From Oscillospiraceae bacterium (lineage in GTDB: Bacteria > Bacillota > Clostridia > Oscillospirales > SIG627), in NCBI GenBank assembly GCA_015063605.1, contig SVTV01000013.1:1-64000 (forward strand): a stretch of DNA of 64,000 nucleotides. The letters run 5' to 3'. Position numbers and translations under genes: made by a program. Position 1 is the first letter of the stretch. Each line of letters opens with the position of its first letter. Below the pieces are notes generated by a model. That model saw only the letters and a list, made by a program, of their open reading frames with translations, had not been told where the DNA came from and made no database searches. Shown in pieces: positions 43,343 to 51,805 of this stretch.

Positions 43343-43894
43343 ATGATTTCCGATGAAAAGAGCGGATACAAGTCTTGGAGTAATCTAAAAAAGCAGATGC
43401 ATGATTTGCTTTGCGATTCTCTCAAAGATAAAATTTCATATTTCTACACCAGTTACCATGAGGTGCATAATGCCTACGGCAGAGCAACCATCAACTATGA
43501 CAAAAAAGAAATGGTTGCATTCTCATGGGTAGAGATGTATGCACAGGAACGAGAAGTGTCTCAACTTTACGCCGAAGGTAAAAAAGTATCATACGGAGAA
43601 TTAAAAAGAGGAAAATGGATGCCCGAGTGCAAACTGTGTGATGCTGATTTCATCAATTCCATTACCATTTATCTCAAAACCGACATCTCAGTATCCTTGA
43701 ACTCCGACAACTATTTGTTGCGTGTGTTTGCTTTTATGGATAGACGAGTTGGAAAGAGAACCCTTATTAAGATTAAGGACGATGTAGAAAAACTGCCCGA
43801 TTGGGTAAAGCAATTCTATCAAATCCGCTGTGAGGCAGATAGTATTGTTTTCCACCTAAACGAATTACAGACAAGAGTACGGAGTGAGAAATAA
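43343..43894 (+). CDS. SF0329-like conserved protein
   Basis: A 183-residue cytosolic protein of unknown function. The segment LRVFAFMDRRVGKRTLIKI and an ending rich in aromatic and charged residues resemble the SF0329 family as I remember it; the match should be tested. AAGGAG precedes the start. It is followed 3 nt later by the ANT(6)-like gene, so the two are co-transcribed. Codon use and GC look lower than in the flanking rlmD gene, consistent with transfer. Confidence 0.6.
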   Translation: MISDEKSGYKSWSNLKKQMHDLLCDSLKDKISYFYTSYHEVHNAYGRATINYDKKEMVAFSWVEMYAQEREVSQLYAEGKKVSYGELKRGKWMPECKLCDADFINSITIYLKTDISVSLNSDNYLLRVFAFMDRRVGKRTLIKIKDDVEKLPDWVKQFYQIRCEADSIVFHLNELQTRVRSEK

Positions 43895-43897
43895 ACA

Positions 43898-44782
43898 ATG
43901 CGTACAGAAACCGAAATACTGTCTTTAATAAAAAATGTGGCTTTGCAGGATGATAATATCCGTGCCGCTTATATCGAAGGTTCTCGTGCCAATCCGGAGG
44001 TTGTAAAGGACATTTTTCAAGATTATGACATTGTATATATTGTGAATTCTACCAAGCCATTTCAAGAGGACAAGAAGTGGGTGAATCGGTTTGGAGAAAT
44101 ATTGTATATGCATTATCCGGAAGACAATGTATTTTATCCTTCTGATGTAAATAACTGCTATGGTTGGCAGTTGCAATTTACTGACGGAAATAGAATGGAC
44201 TTGCATGTTTGCACGAAAGAAAATGCCTTGGCAAATCTGGAAATTTATAAGATTATCGTGGACAAGGATGGAGTTCTGCCAAAGCCTCCGGAAACCGCGG
44301 TAAAGCAATACTATGTGAAGAAACCGCAGGAGATTGAATTCCAGTGTACTTGTTCAAATTTCTGGTGGTGCACAAATAATGTAGCCAAAGGTTTGTGGCG
44401 CAAAGAAATACCATATGCCATGGATGTACTGAATTATGTATTGCGACCACATCTTCTACGTTTGCTAAGTTGGGAAATCGGCTATGAACATGATTTTTCA
44501 GTCAGTACCGGAAAGTCAGGAAAATATATTGAGAAGTATTTGTCAAAGGAAAAATACGATCTCTTTCTAAAAACATACCCTGTCGGTAATGTGGGGGCAC
44601 TCTGGGATGCCGTATTTGAAATGTGTGGTTTGTTTCAAAGTACCGCAGTAGAATTGAGCGGCAATATGAGCTTTGCTTACGATCATGTGAGAGCAAAAAA
44701 TTGTCTGGATTTTTTGGAACATGTAAGACAATTACCGGCAGATGCAGAGGGAGTTTTTTTAGTGAAGAAAAGCTTTGTTTAG
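43898..44782 (+). CDS. ANT(6)-like aminoglycoside 6-adenylyltransferase
   Basis: A 294-residue nucleotidyltransferase, close to the 280-300 residues of ANT(6)/AadE. The nucleotide-binding block is AYIEGSRANPEVVKDIFQDYDIVYIV (in two parts, Gly28-Ser29-Arg30 and Asp42/Asp44), then RMDLHVC with the third acidic residue and FWWCTNNVAKGLWR in the C-terminal domain. Family enzymes adenylate streptomycin. It starts 3 nt after the SF0329-like gene with a poor Shine-Dalgarno, so coupling is likely. It may be a chromosomal relative rather than an active resistance gene. Confidence 0.87.
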   Translation: MRTETEILSLIKNVALQDDNIRAAYIEGSRANPEVVKDIFQDYDIVYIVNSTKPFQEDKKWVNRFGEILYMHYPEDNVFYPSDVNNCYGWQLQFTDGNRMDLHVCTKENALANLEIYKIIVDKDGVLPKPPETAVKQYYVKKPQEIEFQCTCSNFWWCTNNVAKGLWRKEIPYAMDVLNYVLRPHLLRLLSWEIGYEHDFSVSTGKSGKYIEKYLSKEKYDLFLKTYPVGNVGALWDAVFEMCGLFQSTAVELSGNMSFAYDHVRAKNCLDFLEHVRQLPADAEGVFLVKKSFV

Positions 44783-44859
44783 CATAGATACAAAATCCAA
44801 TGCATTAAATACCTTGATAGCCTCCCTACCTAAAACAACATATCAAAAATTGAAAAATT

Positions 44860-45912
44860 ATGATTAAAGATAAGAAAAAATTTCCCGAAAGTGATATCAA
44901 AGCCATCTTGAAATTATATGGCTTTGATACAAATTTCAGCGAACAAAAAGAATACATAAATTATCATGAGGAATATGGGTGGAATGTAAAAGTTGTTTTA
45001 TCCGTTCTTCTTGAAAACGGAAAACGAGTTGTCATAAAAATTGTAAATATAAAAGGTGATAACTTGCTTGAAGAACGTGAAAAAACCGACAAACAAAGTG
45101 CATTTTCGGAATTTATGAGGACAAACGGCATCATTACTCCCAAATGCTATATGTCCAACGGAAGATATTGCAATGATTATCTCTATAACGATCTTCCATG
45201 CAATGTAACCGTTGAGGATTGGTGCGGTGAAGAGATCACAGAGATAAGCACAGAGATTTCTTACAAGATCGGTGAACTCATGGCTCGTATGCATATTCTT
45301 TCTCTCGATAATCATTACGAGATTGGATGCGGAACACTCTTTTCGGCTGCGCATCAGAATGATGTTGATGCATATGAGGATTTTTGCAAGATATCTGAAA
45401 ATGAGTATCTTGATCAGGCTGTTGTTGAACAAATAAAGAAACACAGAAATGAAAAGCTAAAAGCGATACGATCCGGGTGGGATAAACTTCCGAAAGCAGC
45501 AGTTCAAGGAGATATCTCCATAAACAATCTTGTTTATGGAGAGGAGGCTCTCACTGTGTTTGACTATAACAATGCCGGAGATGTGGTATTGGTTTCCGAC
45601 CTTGTTTTAGAGGGGCTTTTGACGGCTTATGAGATGGATCTCCCAAAAGAAACAGACATAAGTGTCAGAGAACAGTTCTTTCCTGCACTGTTGAAAGGAT
45701 ATTTGTCTATTAGACAATTGAGCGAGGAAGAGGCTGATATAGCGTGGAGTATTTATACCCTCTATCATTCGTTGTGGTTTTCAAGAATCGTACATAATGC
45801 AGATTCTCTTGAGAAATTAGTGAAAAATGAAGATTATGCGTCGGCAAATCGATTGCTGGTTAAAATGCTTGCAGATATGACCGAAAACGATGACGGAAGA
45901 TTCAGAAAGTGA
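44860..45912 (+). CDS. aminoglycoside phosphotransferase-like (APH fold) protein
   Basis: A 350-residue APH/choline-kinase-fold protein. The catalytic block reads AAVQGDISINNLVYGE, so the Brenner HxDxxxxN motif has Gln in place of the His while Asp and Asn are kept. The metal motif follows as VFDYNNAGD. Family substrates include aminoglycosides, macrolides, choline and homoserine. No Shine-Dalgarno is obvious. It follows the ANT(6)-like gene after 77 nt, making a resistance-like pair. Confidence 0.82.
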   Translation: MIKDKKKFPESDIKAILKLYGFDTNFSEQKEYINYHEEYGWNVKVVLSVLLENGKRVVIKIVNIKGDNLLEEREKTDKQSAFSEFMRTNGIITPKCYMSNGRYCNDYLYNDLPCNVTVEDWCGEEITEISTEISYKIGELMARMHILSLDNHYEIGCGTLFSAAHQNDVDAYEDFCKISENEYLDQAVVEQIKKHRNEKLKAIRSGWDKLPKAAVQGDISINNLVYGEEALTVFDYNNAGDVVLVSDLVLEGLLTAYEMDLPKETDISVREQFFPALLKGYLSIRQLSEEEADIAWSIYTLYHSLWFSRIVHNADSLEKLVKNEDYASANRLLVKMLADMTENDDGRFRK

Positions 45913-45980
45913 CGCACATAAAATTAGGTAGTTGAGTTTGGACGACGATATATACATACATAAAATTACTAAATCTCATC

Positions 45981-46799
45981 ATGAAAAAATACATAATCCC
46001 CATATCAATATTCCTATTATTTGAAACAATAGCTATAACCCTATGGCTTACAAAAGACAATCTGTTTTATCTGTTTAATTTCAGCTATATTGGTTTTTCA
46101 ATTACACTGGGGCTAATTCTTTTTACAATGAAATACAAGCATGCAAGGCGTATAACTCAATTACTTGTAGGATTATATATGCTTATCTATTTAGGCCTGA
46201 TATGCAATGAAAACATGCAGATAGAAGGCTTTTGGTACTATCTGTTCACGGGCGTTTTCGAAGCAGCAACGATTCATTATGCGGTTGCTAAGATATTAGG
46301 ACCGTTGATCTTCGGAAGAGGCTGGTGCGGATATGCTTGCTGGACTGCTATGGTCTTGGATCTTTTACCGTATAAAACGCCATTACACCCGCGCAAAAGA
46401 ATCGGTTGGATAAGATATATATTTTTTGTAATATCTTTAATTTATGTTTCAACTCTTTTTCTCGCAAATATCGGGAGCTTGGAAAAAATAATGTTTTGGT
46501 CATTCATAATCGGAAATATTCTGTATTATGCACTTGGAATCATCCTTGCGTTTGCACTCAAGGATAACCGCGCTTTTTGCAAATATATATGTCCTGTGGC
46601 TGTTTTCATGAAGCCGATGAGCTATTTTTCAATATTAAGGATAAAATGCGATACAAACAAATGTATATCCTGCGGAAAATGCAAAAAAGTATGTCCGATG
46701 GATGTGGACATAACAGATAATTCGAGAAGCCGTCAAAACGGCACGGATTGCATTTTATGCTTTGAATGTGTAAATGCTTGTCCGAAAAAGGCACTGTAA
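45981..46799 (+). CDS. NapH-like membrane 4Fe-4S protein
   Basis: A 272-residue polytopic membrane protein with five or six helices. It has the two Cys motifs of the NapH/NosR/CcoG family (RGWCGYACW and AFCKYICP) and a C-terminal two-cluster ferredoxin module (CISCGKCKKVCPMDV and CILCFECVNACP). It should pass electrons between the quinone or flavin pool and a soluble partner, but no partner oxidoreductase is nearby. No clear ribosome site is seen before the ATG. Confidence 0.85.
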   Translation: MKKYIIPISIFLLFETIAITLWLTKDNLFYLFNFSYIGFSITLGLILFTMKYKHARRITQLLVGLYMLIYLGLICNENMQIEGFWYYLFTGVFEAATIHYAVAKILGPLIFGRGWCGYACWTAMVLDLLPYKTPLHPRKRIGWIRYIFFVISLIYVSTLFLANIGSLEKIMFWSFIIGNILYYALGIILAFALKDNRAFCKYICPVAVFMKPMSYFSILRIKCDTNKCISCGKCKKVCPMDVDITDNSRSRQNGTDCILCFECVNACPKKAL

Positions 46800-46841
46800 G
46801 TATATTACTATTAATCGCTCAACAAAAAGGAGAATAATACC

Positions 46842-48410
46842 ATGACAGAACAATTAAAGAAAAAAATAGGTCAGCTTTTTATGACCGGATTTCCCCGAAA
46901 TGGATTCACAAAAGAACTTAAGGATTTCTGCACTAAGTATTACATAGGCAATTTTACCCTGAATGCAAACGATTGTGTTTCAACAGAGGGATTATGTGAT
47001 CTTATAAATGATGTCAGAAAAAGTACTTTTGATGCTACAGGTATTTACCCTCTCATAGAGATCGATCAAGAGGGAGGATGGGTAACAAGATTCTACGAAG
47101 GTGCGACAATGGTTTCGGGAGCTATGTCATTTTCCGCAATGCAAGCAGACGAAAAGAAAATGTATCATGTCGGACAACGAGTAGGCGGTATCCTGCGTGC
47201 ACTCGGTTGTAATGTCTCCACATCCCCCGTGCTCGACGTCAATATAGATCCCAATAATCCCATTATAGGCACAAGATCGTACGGCGAAACTGCAGAAAAG
47301 GTAATAGAGGTTGCAATTCCTTTTATGGAAGGAATGCAGTCACAAAATGTCATTTGTGCTGTTAAACATTTCCCCGGACACGGAAATGTCAGCGGAGATA
47401 CTCACCTTAATGTAGTTCATAATAAGGTTGATGCTGATACACTCCGCAAGACCGAATTTCTTACTTTTAAAAAAGCCTTTGAGGCGGGTGCCGGAGGACT
47501 TATGACAGCTCATGTCGTACATGATGCATTTACAGATCTTCCTGCTACGGTTTCTCACGAAATAATGACAGACCTTTTACGTGAAGAAATGAAATTTGAA
47601 GGAATTGCGGTAACAGATGCCATGGGCATGCGCGGTCTCGAGGATCTTTACCCTAATGGACAAAGTGCCCCCAAAGCGATCCTTGCAGGCTGTGATGTGC
47701 TTCTGTATTATAACTTCAGCTTGGATGCCCTCCAAAAGGCTGTTGATGCTGTGTACAATGCTGTTGATTCCGGAGAAATAACCGAAGACAGAATTAATGA
47801 ATCTTATAACAGATTAATCGCACAAAAGGAAAGATTTAAAATAGCTCTCGCCGAACCCGATATTGAATATGCTAAAAAGCTTATTAATGATAAAGAGGGA
47901 ATAAACGAGAATTTTGCAGACAAGCTTTCATCCGTGACAAAGATCAAAGACGACGGTATACTCGGCACACTTTGCGATAAGAAAATACTTTGCATATCTC
48001 CCGTTTGTGATGCTCTGCGCGGAGTCGAAGAAAAAAGACGTCAGATATTAAGCTTTGCAGATATATTTGCAGAGAATCTCGATAATGTGCATGCTTGCAT
48101 TTCTTCTCTTAAGGGGATAACACCCGAAGTGGAAAATGCAATTTCAGGCGAATACGATGTTGCTGTCATAGGAATATTTGACGCAAGCAGTTATAAAGCT
48201 CAACTTGACATAATGAACGCATTGAAAAATACCGGAAGACCCGTTATCGCAGTATTGCTCAGAACTCCATACGACTACAGATACGTAAAGGATTGCAATG
48301 CTGTAATAACAGGATATGAATACACAACGCTTTCGGCCAAAGCCATAGCCGAGGCTATAAAAAATAACGATTACAGAGGTAAAATGCCGGTAACTCTCCC
48401 CGAGAATTGA
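46842..48410 (+). CDS. GH3 family beta-N-acetylhexosaminidase-like enzyme
   Basis: A 522-residue cytosolic GH3 protein. The NagZ-type catalytic loop is present: VKHFPGHGNVSGDTHLN contains the Asp-His dyad. The nucleophile Asp is in VTDAMGMRGL, with IEIDQEGGWVTR near residue 67. Such enzymes release N-acetylglucosamine from muropeptides or glycans, often as phosphorylases. There is a C-terminal GH3 accessory domain (about 360-520). AAAGGAG precedes the start. It heads a long co-directional run of small metabolic genes. Confidence 0.92.
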   Translation: MTEQLKKKIGQLFMTGFPRNGFTKELKDFCTKYYIGNFTLNANDCVSTEGLCDLINDVRKSTFDATGIYPLIEIDQEGGWVTRFYEGATMVSGAMSFSAMQADEKKMYHVGQRVGGILRALGCNVSTSPVLDVNIDPNNPIIGTRSYGETAEKVIEVAIPFMEGMQSQNVICAVKHFPGHGNVSGDTHLNVVHNKVDADTLRKTEFLTFKKAFEAGAGGLMTAHVVHDAFTDLPATVSHEIMTDLLREEMKFEGIAVTDAMGMRGLEDLYPNGQSAPKAILAGCDVLLYYNFSLDALQKAVDAVYNAVDSGEITEDRINESYNRLIAQKERFKIALAEPDIEYAKKLINDKEGINENFADKLSSVTKIKDDGILGTLCDKKILCISPVCDALRGVEEKRRQILSFADIFAENLDNVHACISSLKGITPEVENAISGEYDVAVIGIFDASSYKAQLDIMNALKNTGRPVIAVLLRTPYDYRYVKDCNAVITGYEYTTLSAKAIAEAIKNNDYRGKMPVTLPEN

Positions 48411-48496
48411 TTTTTTTCTTATTATGCTGAGACCGGAAGAGCTGATCGAACAGCTTTTCATTTTTTAAATGAATTCGAAAAGTATTGAGGTTTAAA

Positions 48497-49045
48497 ATGA
48501 AATTCCAAACAAAACGTTGTAAGTATGAAGACTTACGGTACACTGATATCGACGAAGCCGTAAAATTATTTACTAATGAAAAGGTTCGCAAATTCCTCGG
48601 CGGTCCCATTTCGGAGGAAGCTGCGCGCGCTAAATTAAACAGTGTTATTGGTAGTAAGGATATTTGTTATTGCGCTGTCAGATTGATCGAAACGAATGAA
48701 TTAATCGGTCTTATAATCTTTACAACTGCTCATAACGAAGAACGTACAGAAGAATTATCTTATATGTTTCTTCCCGAGTACTGGGGAAAAGGATACGCAT
48801 ATGAAACATTATACCTTTTCATTGACTACGCCATTAACATTCTGGATCTGCACATGCTGTTCGCAGAAACGCAAAGCGCGAACATACGATCATGCAAGCT
48901 TTTGGAAAAGCTTGAGTTTATTTATGATCATACTTTAATCAGATTCGGTGCCGAACAAAAAGTATATAAGCATCTTTTGGAAGAAAAGTATATGGAAATC
49001 GAACCGGATGAGGAGACAGATGAGGAGTTAACGCTTCAATGGTAA
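48497..49045 (+). CDS. GNAT family N-acetyltransferase
   Basis: A 182-residue RimJ/RimL-type GNAT protein. The acetyl-CoA loop is FLPEYWGKGYAYE, preceded by LIGLIIF and followed by AETQSANIRSCKLLEKLEF, the usual asparagine-containing helix. GAGG 6 nt before ATG 48497 sets the start; the listed TTG start overlaps that site. The stop overlaps the next gene by 7 nt. The acceptor is unknown. Confidence 0.9.
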   Translation: MKFQTKRCKYEDLRYTDIDEAVKLFTNEKVRKFLGGPISEEAARAKLNSVIGSKDICYCAVRLIETNELIGLIIFTTAHNEERTEELSYMFLPEYWGKGYAYETLYLFIDYAINILDLHMLFAETQSANIRSCKLLEKLEFIYDHTLIRFGAEQKVYKHLLEEKYMEIEPDEETDEELTLQW

Positions 49046-49728
49046 AAGCCGTTATATTCGATATGTTCGAAACTCTGATAACTCACTTTGAAGCCCCGCT
49101 ATATATGGGTAGGCAGATAGCCGAGGATGCAGGAATAAACGAACCTAAGTTCAGAGAAATATGGGATACGACAGAGGTTGGCAGATCATTGGGTCAGCTA
49201 ACATTCGAAGAAGTTATTGAACATATCCTTAAAGTCAATGATCTGTACAGTATTCCGCTTTACAAGCACATTGTTGAAAAGAGATATGCATCCAAATCTG
49301 ACTGCTTCAATCATCTCCACCCGGAGATAATACCTATGCTTTCTTCACTGAAGGATACGGGCATAAAAATCGGATTGATTACCAATTGTTACATCGAAGA
49401 GAAAAAAGCAATCGAAGAAAGTGTTTTGTACAAATATTTTGATTCTGTATGCATGTCGTGTGTGCTTGGCATAAAAAAGCCCGACATCAAAATATTTAAT
49501 CAATGTCTCGCCGATCTTTGCGTTTGTGCCGATGAATGCATTTATGTCGGTGACGGAGGAAGTCTTGAATTGGAAACAGCTCTTTCAATTGGAATGCATC
49601 CTGTTCAGGCAGTATGGTATTTGAAGAATAACGTAGGTCAGCCTGAGAAAAAGAAGGATGGATTTGTTCACGCCCATACACCAATGGTAATTCCTCAATT
49701 ACTTCTTGAGTACAACTTACAAAAATAA
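49039..49728 (+). CDS. HAD-superfamily hydrolase
   Basis: A 229-residue HAD protein with a C1 helical cap. Motif I is FDMFETL, so the nucleophile Asp is kept but the usual second Asp is Phe, as in some haloacid-dehalogenase-like members. Motif II Thr is in LITNC, motif III Lys is in GIKKPD, and motif IV is YVGDGGSLE with only one clear acidic residue in the usual position. Activity may therefore differ from ordinary phosphatases. It overlaps the GNAT gene by 7 nt. Confidence 0.85.
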   Translation: MVKAVIFDMFETLITHFEAPLYMGRQIAEDAGINEPKFREIWDTTEVGRSLGQLTFEEVIEHILKVNDLYSIPLYKHIVEKRYASKSDCFNHLHPEIIPMLSSLKDTGIKIGLITNCYIEEKKAIEESVLYKYFDSVCMSCVLGIKKPDIKIFNQCLADLCVCADECIYVGDGGSLELETALSIGMHPVQAVWYLKNNVGQPEKKKDGFVHAHTPMVIPQLLLEYNLQK

Positions 49729-49754
49729 CTCATTGAAAGGATCTCTGATTTATT

Positions 49755-50399
49755 ATGAAGGTAATCGATCTTTCACACACTATAAAAGAAAATATGCCCG
49801 TTTATCCCGGAACAGAGCCGCCGAAGCTTAATACAGTTAACACTTGTGAAAAAGACTGCTTCAAAGAAACGAGAATTACCATGTGTTCTCATATTGGAAC
49901 ACATATCGATGCTCCCGCGCATGTGATTTCAGACGGATTAACACTTGATGAATTTCCGGCTGAACAATTCATCGGCAAAGCTCTTGTTATTGATTGTCGT
50001 CATATTTCTTCAGGTGAGAATATAATGATTGCCGACATTGAAAGATACGGTGAAAAAGTACTTTCCGCAGAATTCCTTCTTTTTAATACAGGTTGGGATA
50101 GGAAATGGAAAACAAGAGAATACTTCGTTAACTATCCTTGCATAGATGAAGAAGTTCTGGATTTCATTATCAAAAAGAAATATAAAGGAATCGGTTTTGA
50201 CACTTTCGGCCCCGATCCTGTTGATCACGATCAGATAAAACGCCATAAGAAGCTTTTTTTAGCTATCAATATGATCAACATAGAGAATCTATGTAATCTC
50301 GAAGAATGCGGGAATGAGATCTTCAACCTTGCTGCTCTGCCGATAAAAACCGAGAACAGCGATGGAGCGCCGGCAAGAGTAATTGCCATTATTGATTGA
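49755..50399 (+). CDS. cyclase/kynurenine formamidase-like metal hydrolase
   Basis: A 214-residue protein of the cyclase family (PF04199). The metal motif is CSHIGTHIDAPAH (about residues 46-58), with DLSHTIKENMPVYPG at the N-terminus and GFDTFGPDP later. Members hydrolyse N-formylkynurenine, isatin and similar amides or act as cyclases. There is no tryptophan-degradation gene nearby, so the substrate is open. AAAGGA lies about 12 nt upstream. Confidence 0.9.
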   Translation: MKVIDLSHTIKENMPVYPGTEPPKLNTVNTCEKDCFKETRITMCSHIGTHIDAPAHVISDGLTLDEFPAEQFIGKALVIDCRHISSGENIMIADIERYGEKVLSAEFLLFNTGWDRKWKTREYFVNYPCIDEEVLDFIIKKKYKGIGFDTFGPDPVDHDQIKRHKKLFLAINMINIENLCNLEECGNEIFNLAALPIKTENSDGAPARVIAIID

Positions 50400-50427
50400 T
50401 AAAATACTAAAATAACGGAGGCTGATT

Positions 50428-50643
50428 ATGTCGGTGAAAATAAAAGAAATAAAAAAAGAAAGCCATCCTGCCACAGACTTTTATACAATGGAAACACACA
50501 ATATGTGTTTGGATAAATTAAAGATACTTGATTTAAATCGTTACGAAGATCATTGGTGCTTTGAAAGATATCAATGCCCGAGATTTACGTCTCCCGATGA
50601 AAACGGAAATGTGATCCTGGACTACGGAATTTCCATCAAATAA
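50428..50643 (+). CDS. small protein of unknown function
   Basis: A 71-residue soluble protein with a strong ribosome site (CGGAGG) and intergenic gaps of only 28 and 34 nt, so it looks like a real operon member. It is rich in His, Cys, Tyr and Asp, with HNMCLDK and HWCFERYQCPRF. Three cysteines and three histidines could bind a metal. It is placed between a metal-dependent cyclase and a metallophosphoesterase. No family was recognised. Confidence 0.7.
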   Translation: MSVKIKEIKKESHPATDFYTMETHNMCLDKLKILDLNRYEDHWCFERYQCPRFTSPDENGNVILDYGISIK

Positions 50644-50677
50644 AGCTTTAGAACTCTATATCGGAAAGGTAATTATT

Positions 50678-51769
50678 ATGGATTTTTTATCATGCACTCC
50701 ATCTGTATTCGTCATAGAAAACGAATACGAAATACTGATAAATGTAAAAGAAAAGGGAATAATTGCAATTGAGATCAACGGTGTAAAGTATTACGAGGAT
50801 AATGCAGGAACACTCTCAAGCGAAAAGGTATACTCCAAAGTTCGAATTCCGCAAGATCTTCTCAATGCATCAAGAAAATATACTGTAACATATCGCAGTG
50901 CACCCGAAAGAAAGGCTTATTATACTAAGCTTGGTGAAGAACAGCGGGCAGACTTTTCATTCAAGCCGTTGGAAAAGACCGAAAACATCAATATTTACCA
51001 TATTGCTGATGTGCATTACCGCTTTGATCTCGGTATTTCCGCCGCCGATTATTTTAGAGATGATACCGATTTATTTATATTCAACGGAGACATCGGCGAA
51101 GTAGAGAATTTCAATCATTACTTTGAAGTAGCAAAATTCACCGGTGAAGTATCAAAGGGAATGATACCTGTAGTATTCGTCCGCGGAAATCACGATGCAA
51201 GAGGAAAAATGGCAGAATTTTTCCCCGATTTTTTTCCTGCGGCGGGTAAAAAAACATTTTATAAAGCCGATATCGGTGCTTTGAAAACACTCGTACTCGA
51301 TTGCGGCGAGGATAAACCCGACGGTCAGATAGAATACGGCGGAGTAAACGATTTTTATTCCTTCAGAAGACGCGAGCTTAGCTTTTTGAAAAGTATAGAT
51401 ACAAACAGTAACACAGATCTCGTGATAACACACATCTGTCCCATGCAGACCACAACGGAAGCAGGTGGGCAATTTGATATTGAAAGAGAATTATACACCG
51501 AATGGCACGAAGAGCTTAACAGAATAGGTGTAGATTTTATGCTGTGCGGTCATATGCACAAAGCATATGTACTAAAAAAGAATGATCCCCGCAGTTTGAT
51601 TTCAAACAGCTTCCCCGTGATAGTCGGTTCTGCTTGTTTCGGTGACAAGGATCTTTGGGGTACCGCTATTACGCTTACCTCTGACAAGATATTCGTGAAG
51701 TTTACAGACAAGGATAAAAATATCAAGGAAAGCTTTGTTATCGACAGAAAAACCAAGGAAATACTTTGA
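50678..51769 (+). CDS. calcineurin-like metallophosphoesterase
   Basis: A 363-residue protein. An N-terminal beta-sandwich (about 1-100) resembles the Ig-like domain of purple acid phosphatases. The metal-binding series follows: ADVHY (D-x-H), FNGDIGE, RGNHDAR, ITHIC and CGHMH. There is no signal peptide. The substrate is unknown; phosphomonoesters or diesters are usual. It lies between the 71-residue protein and an MFS transporter in the same run. Confidence 0.9.
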   Translation: MDFLSCTPSVFVIENEYEILINVKEKGIIAIEINGVKYYEDNAGTLSSEKVYSKVRIPQDLLNASRKYTVTYRSAPERKAYYTKLGEEQRADFSFKPLEKTENINIYHIADVHYRFDLGISAADYFRDDTDLFIFNGDIGEVENFNHYFEVAKFTGEVSKGMIPVVFVRGNHDARGKMAEFFPDFFPAAGKKTFYKADIGALKTLVLDCGEDKPDGQIEYGGVNDFYSFRRRELSFLKSIDTNSNTDLVITHICPMQTTTEAGGQFDIERELYTEWHEELNRIGVDFMLCGHMHKAYVLKKNDPRSLISNSFPVIVGSACFGDKDLWGTAITLTSDKIFVKFTDKDKNIKESFVIDRKTKEIL

Positions 51770-51805
51770 TATAATTCAATCAGGTTTGAAAGAAGGTTAA
51801 GATCA

